DNA of 55,968 nucleotides from Oscillospiraceae bacterium (lineage in GTDB: Bacteria > Bacillota > Clostridia > Oscillospirales > Ruminococcaceae): the NCBI GenBank assembly GCA_017436125.1, contig JAFSDS010000015.1, positions 1 through 55,968 on the forward strand. Reading direction: 5' to 3'. Position numbers and translations under genes: made by a program. Under the pieces are notes generated by a model that had not been told where the DNA came from, did no database searches, and saw only the letters and a list, made by a program, of their open reading frames with translations. Shown here one piece after another: positions 16,728-25,760 of the stretch; positions within the stretch are counted from its first letter, which is position 1, and each line of letters begins with the position of its first letter.

Positions 16728-17939
16728 TTATTTATAAACGATTTTTCCGTCCATAACCGTAAGGACGCATTTTCCAAAAAGTTCCCAGCCTTCAAAAGGC
16801 GTTGCTTTTCCCATGGAAAGGAATTTTTCCGGCTCAACTTTTTCAATTTCTTCAAGGTTCCATACGGTAAAGTCGTTTCCGAGTTTGATACCAAAGCGTT
16901 TTCTCGGATTTATTGCCAGAAGTTCGATTGCTTTTTCAAGGGTGATGATTCCGGTTTTAACAAGCTTTGTATAAACAACCGGGAAGCAGGTTTCGATTCC
17001 GGTTATGCCGAACGGGCTTTTTTCAAGACCCCGGGATTTTTCCTCCGCGGAATGGGGCGCATGGTCGGTGGCGATCATATCAATGGTGCCGTCCTTGATT
17101 CCTTCGATAAGGGCTTCCCTGTCCGCTTTGCTTCTTAGCGGGGGGTTCATCTTGAATCTTCCCTCTTCTTTAAGGTCGCTGTCGTCCATAACAAGGTAAT
17201 GGGGTCCGGTTTCACAGGTTACGTCAACGCCCTCTGCCTTGGCTTTTCTTATAATGTCAACGCTCTCTTTCGTGGATATATGGCATACATGATAGGCGCA
17301 TCCGGTTTCTTTTGCAAGGCGAAGGTCGCGTTCTATCTGTTTCCATTCGCTTTCGCTGCAGATGCCTCTGTGGCCGTGTTCCTTTGCGTATTCTCCGTCA
17401 TGGATATATCCGCCCCGAAGAAGCTCGTTTACTTCGCAATGGGCAACTATCATTTTACCAAGGGCCTTTGCACGAAGCATTGCCTCGCGCATCATTTCTT
17501 CGCTTTGAACTCCCCTTCCGTCATCGGAAAAGGCAATAACTTTATCCGCAAGGCTTTCCATATCAACAAGTTCCTCGCCTTTTTCACCAATGGTTATGGC
17601 AGCATAGGGAAGAACTTCGATAACGGCGTCCCTTTCGATGATATCCGTCTGCTCTTTAAGATGCTCAAGCGAATCCGGAACGGGATTAAGGTTCGGCATG
17701 GTGCATACAGAGGTGTATCCGCCTTTTGCGGCGGCTTTTGAACCGGTTTCTATAGTTTCTTTATATGAAAAACCCGGCTCGCGAAAATGCACATGCACGT
17801 CGCAAAAACCGGGAAAAACAGTATATTCGGAAAGGTTATCAGCAGCGGCCTCCATATCGGAAGTCACTTCTGCAAAAAAGGATTTTTCGGCAAAATCGGA
17901 TTTGAATTCAATTTTTTTGATTTCATTAGCGTTTGTCAT
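16728..17939 (-). CDS. pyrC: Dihydroorotase
   Basis: Cyclises carbamoyl aspartate. About 403 residues. DVHVHFREPG is the metal-binding HxH, followed by FSDDGRGV, AHCEV and CHIST, and ATDHAPHS with the catalytic aspartate: type I dihydroorotase. ATG 17939 (MTNANEIKK) is chosen as start. The frame stays open further upstream to 18005, but that extension is encoded by the leader terminator hairpin and is not expected to be protein. First gene of the pyr operon, in the order pyrC-carB-pyrK-pyrD-pyrF-pyrE-pyrB. Confidence 0.93.
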   Translation of the reverse strand: MTNANEIKKIEFKSDFAEKSFFAEVTSDMEAAADNLSEYTVFPGFCDVHVHFREPGFSYKETIETGSKAAAKGGYTSVCTMPNLNPVPDSLEHLKEQTDIIERDAVIEVLPYAAITIGEKGEELVDMESLADKVIAFSDDGRGVQSEEMMREAMLRAKALGKMIVAHCEVNELLRGGYIHDGEYAKEHGHRGICSESEWKQIERDLRLAKETGCAYHVCHISTKESVDIIRKAKAEGVDVTCETGPHYLVMDDSDLKEEGRFKMNPPLRSKADREALIEGIKDGTIDMIATDHAPHSAEEKSRGLEKSPFGITGIETCFPVVYTKLVKTGIITLEKAIELLAINPRKRFGIKLGNDFTVWNLEEIEKVEPEKFLSMGKATPFEGWELFGKCVLTVMDGKIVYK

Positions 17940-17956
17940 TTTTCCGCATCCTCTCA

Positions 17957-17995
17957 AATAAAAAATCCGCTGACGAACAGACTTCGTCGGCGGAT
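17957..17995 (-). terminator. Leader attenuator of the pyr operon
   Basis: On the minus strand a 13-bp stem (17983-17995 against 17965-17977, one G-U) with a CAGAC-type loop is followed by a T run, ending about 18 bases before the pyrC ATG. A complete intrinsic terminator between promoter and first gene indicates control by premature termination. Confidence 0.75.
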
Positions 17996-18070
17996 GTGCA
18001 TACAAAAACTACGGCACCGCAATTTTTATTTGCAAAGCGCCAAAAAAAAGAATGTTATACAAAACCTTGC

Positions 18071-18086
18071 CGATCTCTCTGTATCG
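18071..18086 (-). promoter_or_regulatory. Candidate PyrR-binding hairpin in the pyr leader
   Basis: The minus-strand RNA reads CGAUA-CAGAGA-GAUCG: a four-pair stem closing over a CAGAGA loop, which fits the CNGNGA hexaloop of known PyrR anti-antiterminators. The flanking bases fit the published consensus only partly and no pyrR gene is in the window. About 75 bases upstream of the attenuator hairpin. Confidence 0.45.
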
Positions 18087-18113
18087 TCTGTTAAAGATTT
18101 ATATTACAATATA

Positions 18114-18142
18114 TATTAACATAATAAAATAATATTTGTCAA
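18114..18142 (-). promoter_or_regulatory. pyr operon promoter
   Basis: Minus strand TTGACA (18137-18142), 17-base spacer, TTAATA (18114-18119). The transcript would have a leader of about 170 bases holding the hairpin and attenuator. Confidence 0.65.
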
Positions 18143-18170
18143 GGGAAGGACAGATATTTATTAAACCGTA

Positions 18171-18199
18171 TTGTAAAAAAACATACCGGGTGATATATT
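18171..18199 (+). promoter_or_regulatory. Promoter of the small hypothetical gene
   Basis: TTGTAA (18171-18176), 17-base spacer, TATATT (18194-18199), divergent from the pyr promoter. Confidence 0.5.
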
Positions 18200-18285
18200 G
18201 TAAACAGAGAGATAAACAGAATAAAGCAATAAAGAGTTTTTATCCCGTCTTGGGATTTTATATAAATTCTTTGGAGGATAATACC

Positions 18286-18663
18286 ATGTTTTTTAAAAAG
18301 GGTTTTGGATGGAAAGCCTGTTTTGATGAAAACAGCGGCAGATATTTCGGCGAATACGGCGGATTTCAGGACTATCATCTTTTTGAGATAACAAAAGAAA
18401 TATTCGACCGGCTCGATAAAAAAATGAAAGAGAGCGAAGCCGGCAGCATTATGCACGAAGGAAGACATATGTATATGGCTGTTGACGACCGCTGCGGCCC
18501 TCCTTATACAATAATTTTTGATGATGATTATAAAAAACTCTGTCCCTGGGCAAGCGTTATAAAAAGCGGAGATGTCTGGCCCGATGAACTGACCGATGCG
18601 GCCGCTGAACTGTTTGAATCGAAAAAAACAACCGTGAACAGCAAAGAAAGAAACGAGAACTGA
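18286..18663 (+). CDS. Small hypothetical protein
   Basis: About 125 residues, starting at ATG 18286 behind TTGGAGG (18271-18277). No signal peptide or membrane helix; acidic, aromatic-rich, with the segments KACFDENSGRYFGEYGG and VDDRCGPPYTIIFDDDYKKL. Family not recognised. The frame is open upstream to 18136, but that stretch covers the promoter and has no ribosome site. It stands alone between the pyr promoter and a terminator. Confidence 0.6.
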   Translation: MFFKKGFGWKACFDENSGRYFGEYGGFQDYHLFEITKEIFDRLDKKMKESEAGSIMHEGRHMYMAVDDRCGPPYTIIFDDDYKKLCPWASVIKSGDVWPDELTDAAAELFESKKTTVNSKERNEN

Positions 18664-18736
18664 AAAACAGGGAATAATACTTATAAATTCCAATATATCA
18701 AACAGGTCCGAATGGGCCTTGTTTTTTCGAGCACGC

Positions 18737-18772
18737 AAAAAAGAGCATCCGCAAAAGCGGATGCTCTTTTTA
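18737..18772. terminator. Bidirectional terminator
   Basis: AAGAGCATCCGC / GCGGATGCTCTT stem around an AAAA loop with A and T runs outside, between the small gene and the giant surface protein. Confidence 0.9.
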
Positions 18773-18806
18773 TTTTTGTTTCAGTTAAGACCCATGGCCT
18801 TTTGGC

Positions 18807-21800
18807 TTATCTTCTTTTTCCAAGAACAAAAGCTGCTGCGGCAAGAACCGCAATTCCTGAAAAAGCGGAATATACCGGTGCGCCGGTTTCGGGGTTGGCT
18901 TCGCCTTCGGTTTTGCCGTTCATATTGATAATGATGTTGCTTACGTTTTCGCCTTCGCCGCCGATGCCGCCGGAATAACCGGTTACTGCAACGTCCGCTC
19001 TGTCGCGGATACGGATGCGAGGTGCGATACCGTCAAAGCTGTTGTCATAGGATGCAAGACCGGTTACAACAACTTCGGAACCGACTCTGAGGTTCTGAAC
19101 ATCTTTATCGGTGGTGATATAACCGTCGATGAAAACTCTTGCGGTTTCGCCTTTTGCGTCTTTTACCATAATGGTCTGAACAAGGCCGTTTTCTTTTGCA
19201 TAGCTTTCAACAACGCCCTTGATGGTGATAAGACTTCCGAGAACGCTGCCGTCGTTTACGTCTTTTGCAGAAACTTCTTTGGGAGTTACGGGAGTTTCTT
19301 CTCCGACTTTTTCGATGGAGCTTACGTTGAGCTGTCTTTCGCCGTTATAGGAACTGGTGGTACCGCTGATGCGGACTTTATCGCCGATCTTGAAGTTTCC
19401 TGCAACGGGGAATGCGTTGATACCTGCGGTTTCGTCCTGAACATAGATGCAGTCAAAGAAAGCGGTATCTTTGTCATATCCGGATGCGTTGGAGGTTACA
19501 ATGCCTTCAACGGTGAATTTAACGCCTTCGTCTTTTTCAGCCTGAACATCTGCGATATCGCTGATGGTTACGGGGTTGATGTATGCAAGAAGGTTTTCAC
19601 AGATCTTATAGTTGGAATAGTTCTTTTCGGAACCGCTGTCTTCAATGGTTGCCTGAACTTCGAAGTTGGACATGAATGCCGCACCGGAAACAATGATAAG
19701 TCCCTGGCCTTCAAGCTGTTCGGCCGCCATTACCATAAGGCGGTTATCGCCCTCTGCGTATTCATATTTCGGGGTTTCATTTCCGCCAAGTCCGTCTTTA
19801 TCAACGTCAACGGAATAAGTGGTTGCATGTCCGAAGACGATAGGAGTTACGGTTTCGGGAAGGGTTCCGTCAGCAGTGAAGATGGTTGCGCCGCCGTAAT
19901 GGCTGAATACTTCGGTATAAAGTCTGTCATAGGGATTTTCGGGATCGACTTCAACTCCTTCGGTAAGGAAGCTGTCGCCGTAGGTGTTGAAATAAAGTCT
20001 CCATTTATCAACGCCGTCCGCTGCACTTCTTACATCGTCATAAGTTGCGTCATCGCCCATTCTGATGGAGGAGCCGAGAGCTTTGAGAATGTCGTTCTGG
20101 GTTTCCGCCATATGTTTGATTTCCGGATTGTTCTGGATAATGTCATAGTTTTCATAGTTATCGGACCAGCCGGCAATAATTACGATTCCGCCCGCTTTGT
20201 TGAATGCTGCAATAGCTTCAAGTTCTGCTTCGGAATAAACTTTGGGGTCGTTCTGCGCAGCCTCAAGTCGTCTGGAAGGAGCGGTAAGGATAAGTGCTTT
20301 ATATTTCGGATTGGAGCATGCTGCGATGAGGTCTTCGCTCTCATAGAGAGTTACGGTGCGAACGCCGTATCCCGCTGCAAGCTGGCCAAAGTTGCCCATG
20401 CTGTCTTTATAGTTTCCGTTTACATATTCGTTATAGTGGGATGCATCTATACCGATGTAAACAAGTTTTTCCGAATCCTGAACGTCAAGCTCAACATCCA
20501 TGGTGAAGGTATATTCTTCGCCGTCAAGCTCAACAACAGCGGTTACGGTAACGGTAGTTACTTTTGCGGTTTCGGGAGTCCATTTGAACTCAACAGCACA
20601 AGTTCCGGAAGCGGGAACGGTATAGCCTTTGGTATCGGTTCCGATAACCTCGCCGCCCTTGATGGAATAGGTAAGAGCTTTTACGGTTGCTTCGGATTTT
20701 TCGCTGTTGAAAAGAGTGGTAGTAAGGGTAAGTTCTTCGCCGGTTACGGGGGTGGAAGTTCCGCTTACAAAGCTGGAGATACCGAGTTTAAGGCTTTCGC
20801 CTACCCAAACGGGAGCAGTTACGGCAAGGTCGCCGTCGCCTTCGGTAACGCGGATGAAGTAATAGCTGTATGCGGGATCGATCTCTGCGGTAAGTTCGCC
20901 TGCGGCAAGAACAGCGGGATCATCCCAGGTGTATGCGGTTTTACCGGAGTTTACAACAACTTCAACTTTGCTGATGGAATCGGATGCATCCGGATCATAA
21001 ACAGTTACGTTGATGTTGAGTTTTTCCGGAACTTCCTCGATGGTGGAACCGAGAAGCTTTCCGTTAACGGTATATCCGATCTCAAGGTTTTTATCCTCGG
21101 TTGCATACATACGCATATCGCGGATAGCCTGATAGATGCCTTCTTCGGTGAAGTTATCGGTAAGAACAACATCACGGGCGTCGTTTCCGTTGCCCCATTT
21201 GCCCTTATGGTTATCCTGGTTGTTGGTGGGAGCTACGTGCCAGCCTTTATCAAGAGCCATTACATAATACTCATAGCTGGGATAATAGCCGCCCGCTCCG
21301 ATCTGGCCTTCGCCGTTACCGACCTCGACCATCTGGATACGGGTATCAACAACTGCATCCCAGTATGCAAAATCGGTAAAGGTACCGAAGGTGGAGCCGG
21401 GATGGTTGAACTGGCTGAGAGAATCAACACCCTCTGCCTGGCTGAGAAGAGCATAGTATGCTTTCATGCCTGCGTCGCTGGTTTTGTTGTTAAGAGTGCT
21501 GTTGTTTCTGGAAACAATACCCGGGGTGTTGAAGGTATTGATATGGCCGGGGCCGCCGGACCAGGTCATTTCAAAACCGCCGATGGCAACAACATCAGTC
21601 TGGGAATTGTTGAAGGATGCGATAGCGCTCTTATATTCGTTCCACATATTCTGGCTTTCCGCAGAAGCAAGGCTCATATCATAGAGAGCTTCTTCCGGGT
21701 TTGCATCGGAAGTGGTGTCGAAATAGTTGGAGTGGTCGGTGAATGCAACGAAATCGACATTTGCGGATTCCGGAAGTCCCGCTACGTAATCAAGAGCGGA

Positions 21801-24800
21801 TTCAAGGGAACCGGAACCGTCGGAATAGGTAGTATGGCTGTGAAGCTGACCGAAGTAAAGCTGATACTGTGCTTCGCCAACGGTAAAGCTCCATGCTTTT
21901 TCGGCAACAAGTCCGTCTGCACGTTTAACACTTACAAGAACGGAGGTTCTTCCGTCGGGAAGATCTTCGGAAGGAGTGTAGGTTACTTTTCCGTCTGCAT
22001 AAACAGCTTCAACTGCCTCTGCGTTTACGGAAAGGATAACGGTTGCGTCCTCGCCTGCGTTGATGATCTCTGCAGAAATAACAGGGCGCTTGTCATCGCC
22101 GGTTTCGCTGTTAACTGCGGGGGAAACTTTGCCGATGCTGGGTTCGTCGATAACTTCAACAGAGGTCCAGTTTCCGAACTCATATCCGGTTTTATCGGTT
22201 GCGTTTATGTCGATGGCAATGCCTTTGCCTGCTTTTGCAACGTTTTCTGCGGAAACGGTTACGGTATATTTGCCTTCGCCGTCCGGGCCGGAAAGAACTG
22301 CCGCATCAGGAATATCCTTAAATCCTTCGGAGCCGTCGCCTGCGGGATCACCCTGGATTTTGACTTCGATTTCGCCTTCAATGCCGAATACTGCGTCAAC
22401 GGTAAAGGTTACTACCCAATCCTGACCAAGATGTGCATTGCCGACATCAAGCACGAACTGAGGATTATTTACGATTCCGTTGGTTACATTGACAAAGTCA
22501 GTGCCAACAGGATAGAAGAAGAATTCATAGATATCCCAGTCGGTAACTTTGTTCATGCTGTAAGTTTTATAGGAATCTGCGTAATATTCAAGATACTGGC
22601 TGTATTTGCCGTTGAATTTTGCGGTTCTGCTTTCAAGGTTATAGCCGCCTTTTTTGCCTTCGGTGGCTTTCCAGTCGGCATCATCGGTTGCTTCTTTGGA
22701 ATAGAAAGCATTGTTTCCGGTGCCGTTGGAGCAGAGATAGCCGTAGGTTTCGTTATAGAAGCGGAACCATTCGCCGTTTTTGATAACTTTGAAGATAACC
22801 GCGCCGTTTTCGGGAACAGCCTTCATTTCTTCGGTAAGGTATGCGGGAACATTTTCGATGCTCATCTGGTCGTTCTGCTTTGCAAGAACGCCTTCGGAAG
22901 AAATGTTATAGATTACAACTTCGCTGCCTTCGATGAGAGAACCAAACGGAGCGGGCTGTTCATCGGTGAGGGTATAGAGATTGAAGAGATATATTTCGGT
23001 ATCTTTTTCGCTGTAGGTGGTAAAGCCGCCATAATATTCAAGGGCCTGTGCTTTGCCGCTAAATGCAGCGTTTGCGTTTACGACGTGAACGCCGCCTTCA
23101 ACGGGTTTTATTACCCAAAGGCTGTAATCGGAAGGTGCGTCAGCCATATAAAGTTTGTTTCCGGTTTCGCCGGAGGTAAGATATTTTCCGCCGCTGGTAA
23201 AGGTTACATAGCCGTTTTCATCGATGGAAACATCGAAAACGGTGGTGTATTCATCAACTTTGATGAAATCGTCTGCGGTGGGATATGCTTCTGCGGTGCA
23301 GAGTTTTTTTGCCTTCTCATCAAGAGCAACATCGGTTACAACAACGCTGTCTGCATTGTAATAAATAAGGACCTGGTCGCCGTCAACAAGTTCGTTATCG
23401 AGTTTTGCGTATCTGTCTTTTGCAACAGGTGCAAAAGCAAGCTGGAACTGGTCGTCGGTTGCGGCATATTTGGAGTTATATGTGCTCCAGTTGCCGAATT
23501 TGTTGTACCATTCCATATAGCTTCCGCGGCCGACATTCTTTACGTTATAAAGACCTTCGCCAAGAGGAATGATCTCCCAGGTATCGTTTACGGCATCCAT
23601 GGTCATGGAAGAGTTTTCTGCTGCCATGGAAAGTTTCTGGCCGCCGTTTTCAATGATGATGCTGCCGTCGGCATTGTTGGTAACGGTCCAAACTTCGGTT
23701 TTTCCGTAGCCTTTTATAACTTCGCCTTCAAGATATACATCAATGCCGACGTTATAATAGCCGGTCTTTTCTGTGGAAAGAGCTTTTCCGTATGCGGGAG
23801 CCCAGATTACATAATCGCCGTCCGGGATAACGGATTCCTTAACTTCGGAAACCTCTTCCGCAAGGGTATTGCGAAGCTGGAGGGTGGTTTTATAAACGCC
23901 TACTGCTGCTTTGATGTTGAGAACATCGCCGACTTCGTATTCCCATGCTCCGTCAACTTTATTGACAACAGCTTTATAAAGCTGGATTTTGTTGCCGTTT
24001 TCGTCCTCAACGGTGATGTTGGGGGAGGAATAAGTTCCGTCTTTATCGTAAACTTCGGTTACGGTAACTGCTTTTATTTCAACATAGGTGCAGATATCCG
24101 CAGTGGTAAGTTCATCAATGGCAACGGTCTTTGCTTTAAGGGTAAGGCCGCTGGATTTGGTATAGGTTGCGCTTGCAAGTTCCGGAAGACCGTTATATTC
24201 GGCGCGTTTTCCGGTTACGATGATGGTATCGCCGAGAGCGATATCGGAAGGAGCGGATTTCATATAACCGTCGATACCGCCGGTTTCATCCTGAACATAA
24301 ATGTTGGAACCGTCAACAAGGGTTACAACACCTTTTACGGTAAATACCTCGTCCTTTTCTCCTGCAAGTGCTTCCGCAATGGTGGAAACTTCAACGGGCT
24401 TTACATAAGGAGTAAGGGTAAGTTTATCGTTATGGGTCGCCTTGATTTCCGGATAGGAGCCAAAGGAGCTGTGTTCGGTGTCATAGGCAACATATTTTTC
24501 TTTTTCTACGTTTTTGATACGGACTTTTCCGCCTTCAGCTTCCTCTGCGGTCCAGAGATATCCGCTTTCGGGAAGAGTTTCGGAAACATTGAAGCTGTTA
24601 TAAGTTCCGTTCATATAAACGTATTTTCCGTTGCTGTCTTTGATGGTGAACCGACCGTTTTCGGTGTTTTCAACGGTCCATGCTTCAGCTTCGGAATATC
24701 CGGTAAGAACGCCTTCGGAAAGGGCAACTTCTACGGGTTTAAGATATCCGTAATTGCTTTCAAGAGCGGTTGCGGCTTTGCCGGTGGCCTCATCCCAGAT

Positions 24801-25475
24801 TACATATTCGCCGTCTGCGATATTTGCGGTTACGGGAACTTCGGGATCTTCCGGTTCTTCGGGAACTTCGGGAAGAGTGATTTCTCCGTCGATCTTATAG
24901 AATTCGAGGGTTTTCATGCTTCCGCTGGTAAGGCCGTAGGAGGTGAAGCCGAGATAATAGGCACCTTCTTTTCCAAAACGGTTGCAGCTGAGCTGACGCT
25001 GGGAGCCGACTTCTTCAAGGGTCCAGCCGTTTGCGTTGGAAACAACTTTCCAGACTCCCGCCTCGGTAAGGTTTTCGGTCTGGTAGATGTTGTTTCCGCT
25101 GTTGCTTCCGTAATAAAGATACTTGCCGTTACCGGCGTTCTTTACAAAGAATCCGCCTTCGGTTGCAACAAGCTGCCAGATGCTGTTTACGTCATCGGAA
25201 GATACTTTACCTTCGGTAACGGTAAGGTCCGAGGACATAAGACGGGTTTCGGTGGAATTTTTTGTGGACATAAACGCAGTTGTTGCTCCGTTATCAAGAG
25301 CGAATGAGCTTGTTCCGGAAATAAAATAATTTCCCGGAACGATGTCGGATGCTGCAGTTACAGCTACTTTTTCGCCGGTCACTGCATCAGCTGCGAATGC
25401 TGTTACGGGGAACATGGTAACGACCATGAGCACCGCAAGAACAACGGACAAAATTTTGTTTGTCGTTCTCTTCAT
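18807..25475 (-). CDS. Giant wall-anchored CehA-like PHP metallohydrolase
   Basis: 2222 residues. Signal peptide to about residue 29 (AFA-AD). Residues ~40-850 hold several repeated beta modules (each with an xDGxYVIW or similar strand) and a pair of OB-fold modules near 360-550 (TVKGVVTLVDGSNIYVQDETGG). A PHP domain of the CehA/McbA type starts at LHSHTTYSDG (H1212-x-H1214) and runs past FTDHSNY, GGFEMTWS, FNHPG and NNQDNHKG to about 1475. Then come Ig-like modules, a GATase/ThuA-like domain near 1660-1900 and two more OB folds near 1960-2180. The end is NPETG (2194-2198), a hydrophobic stretch and KRR, a sortase signal. Probably a phosphoesterase-like surface enzyme; substrate unknown. Confidence 0.8.
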   Translation of the reverse strand: MKRTTNKILSVVLAVLMVVTMFPVTAFAADAVTGEKVAVTAASDIVPGNYFISGTSSFALDNGATTAFMSTKNSTETRLMSSDLTVTEGKVSSDDVNSIWQLVATEGGFFVKNAGNGKYLYYGSNSGNNIYQTENLTEAGVWKVVSNANGWTLEEVGSQRQLSCNRFGKEGAYYLGFTSYGLTSGSMKTLEFYKIDGEITLPEVPEEPEDPEVPVTANIADGEYVIWDEATGKAATALESNYGYLKPVEVALSEGVLTGYSEAEAWTVENTENGRFTIKDSNGKYVYMNGTYNSFNVSETLPESGYLWTAEEAEGGKVRIKNVEKEKYVAYDTEHSSFGSYPEIKATHNDKLTLTPYVKPVEVSTIAEALAGEKDEVFTVKGVVTLVDGSNIYVQDETGGIDGYMKSAPSDIALGDTIIVTGKRAEYNGLPELASATYTKSSGLTLKAKTVAIDELTTADICTYVEIKAVTVTEVYDKDGTYSSPNITVEDENGNKIQLYKAVVNKVDGAWEYEVGDVLNIKAAVGVYKTTLQLRNTLAEEVSEVKESVIPDGDYVIWAPAYGKALSTEKTGYYNVGIDVYLEGEVIKGYGKTEVWTVTNNADGSIIIENGGQKLSMAAENSSMTMDAVNDTWEIIPLGEGLYNVKNVGRGSYMEWYNKFGNWSTYNSKYAATDDQFQLAFAPVAKDRYAKLDNELVDGDQVLIYYNADSVVVTDVALDEKAKKLCTAEAYPTADDFIKVDEYTTVFDVSIDENGYVTFTSGGKYLTSGETGNKLYMADAPSDYSLWVIKPVEGGVHVVNANAAFSGKAQALEYYGGFTTYSEKDTEIYLFNLYTLTDEQPAPFGSLIEGSEVVIYNISSEGVLAKQNDQMSIENVPAYLTEEMKAVPENGAVIFKVIKNGEWFRFYNETYGYLCSNGTGNNAFYSKEATDDADWKATEGKKGGYNLESRTAKFNGKYSQYLEYYADSYKTYSMNKVTDWDIYEFFFYPVGTDFVNVTNGIVNNPQFVLDVGNAHLGQDWVVTFTVDAVFGIEGEIEVKIQGDPAGDGSEGFKDIPDAAVLSGPDGEGKYTVTVSAENVAKAGKGIAIDINATDKTGYEFGNWTSVEVIDEPSIGKVSPAVNSETGDDKRPVISAEIINAGEDATVILSVNAEAVEAVYADGKVTYTPSEDLPDGRTSVLVSVKRADGLVAEKAWSFTVGEAQYQLYFGQLHSHTTYSDGSGSLESALDYVAGLPESANVDFVAFTDHSNYFDTTSDANPEEALYDMSLASAESQNMWNEYKSAIASFNNSQTDVVAIGGFEMTWSGGPGHINTFNTPGIVSRNNSTLNNKTSDAGMKAYYALLSQAEGVDSLSQFNHPGSTFGTFTDFAYWDAVVDTRIQMVEVGNGEGQIGAGGYYPSYEYYVMALDKGWHVAPTNNQDNHKGKWGNGNDARDVVLTDNFTEEGIYQAIRDMRMYATEDKNLEIGYTVNGKLLGSTIEEVPEKLNINVTVYDPDASDSISKVEVVVNSGKTAYTWDDPAVLAAGELTAEIDPAYSYYFIRVTEGDGDLAVTAPVWVGESLKLGISSFVSGTSTPVTGEELTLTTTLFNSEKSEATVKALTYSIKGGEVIGTDTKGYTVPASGTCAVEFKWTPETAKVTTVTVTAVVELDGEEYTFTMDVELDVQDSEKLVYIGIDASHYNEYVNGNYKDSMGNFGQLAAGYGVRTVTLYESEDLIAACSNPKYKALILTAPSRRLEAAQNDPKVYSEAELEAIAAFNKAGGIVIIAGWSDNYENYDIIQNNPEIKHMAETQNDILKALGSSIRMGDDATYDDVRSAADGVDKWRLYFNTYGDSFLTEGVEVDPENPYDRLYTEVFSHYGGATIFTADGTLPETVTPIVFGHATTYSVDVDKDGLGGNETPKYEYAEGDNRLMVMAAEQLEGQGLIIVSGAAFMSNFEVQATIEDSGSEKNYSNYKICENLLAYINPVTISDIADVQAEKDEGVKFTVEGIVTSNASGYDKDTAFFDCIYVQDETAGINAFPVAGNFKIGDKVRISGTTSSYNGERQLNVSSIEKVGEETPVTPKEVSAKDVNDGSVLGSLITIKGVVESYAKENGLVQTIMVKDAKGETARVFIDGYITTDKDVQNLRVGSEVVVTGLASYDNSFDGIAPRIRIRDRADVAVTGYSGGIGGEGENVSNIIINMNGKTEGEANPETGAPVYSAFSGIAVLAAAAFVLGKRR

Positions 25476-25683
25476 TCTTTTTTCCTTCCTTTCTTAAATC
25501 GCCTTTCGGGGATTTTTTGCTTTTCAATAAAAAGCATAGTTGATTCTCCTAAAAAAGGGCGCACTATACCTTTAGTACAGTAATTATATATTAACATAAT
25601 AAAAGCTTTTTTTCCATATTTTGTTTTGTCTGTTTTTAACTTTCAGCGATTTGCACTATGACAATTCAAAATTTTTATTATGC

Positions 25684-25712
25684 TTGACATAATCTTTTTC
25701 TGTTGTTATTCT
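25684..25712 (+). promoter_or_regulatory. Promoter of the YibE/F gene
   Basis: TTGACA (25684-25689), 17-base spacer, TATTCT (25707-25712). Confidence 0.55.
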
Positions 25713-25760
25713 TTTTTATAGCTGTAATGCCCAATCCTTTTTATGAAAGGAGAAGTTTTT

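Noticed and set aside
14223..17138. A 971-codon open frame on the plus strand
   Set aside because: Antisense shadow of carB and pyrC: no ribosome site, cysteine/phenylalanine-rich nonsense composition, while the minus strand encodes full conserved enzymes.
17940..18005. N-terminal extension of dihydroorotase
   Set aside because: These codons lie in the leader terminator hairpin and have no ribosome site; ATG 17939 fits the family start.
19827..25307. An 1826-codon open frame on the plus strand
   Set aside because: Exact antisense of the giant surface protein; its length comes from the low use of TTA, CTA and TCA codons in that gene.
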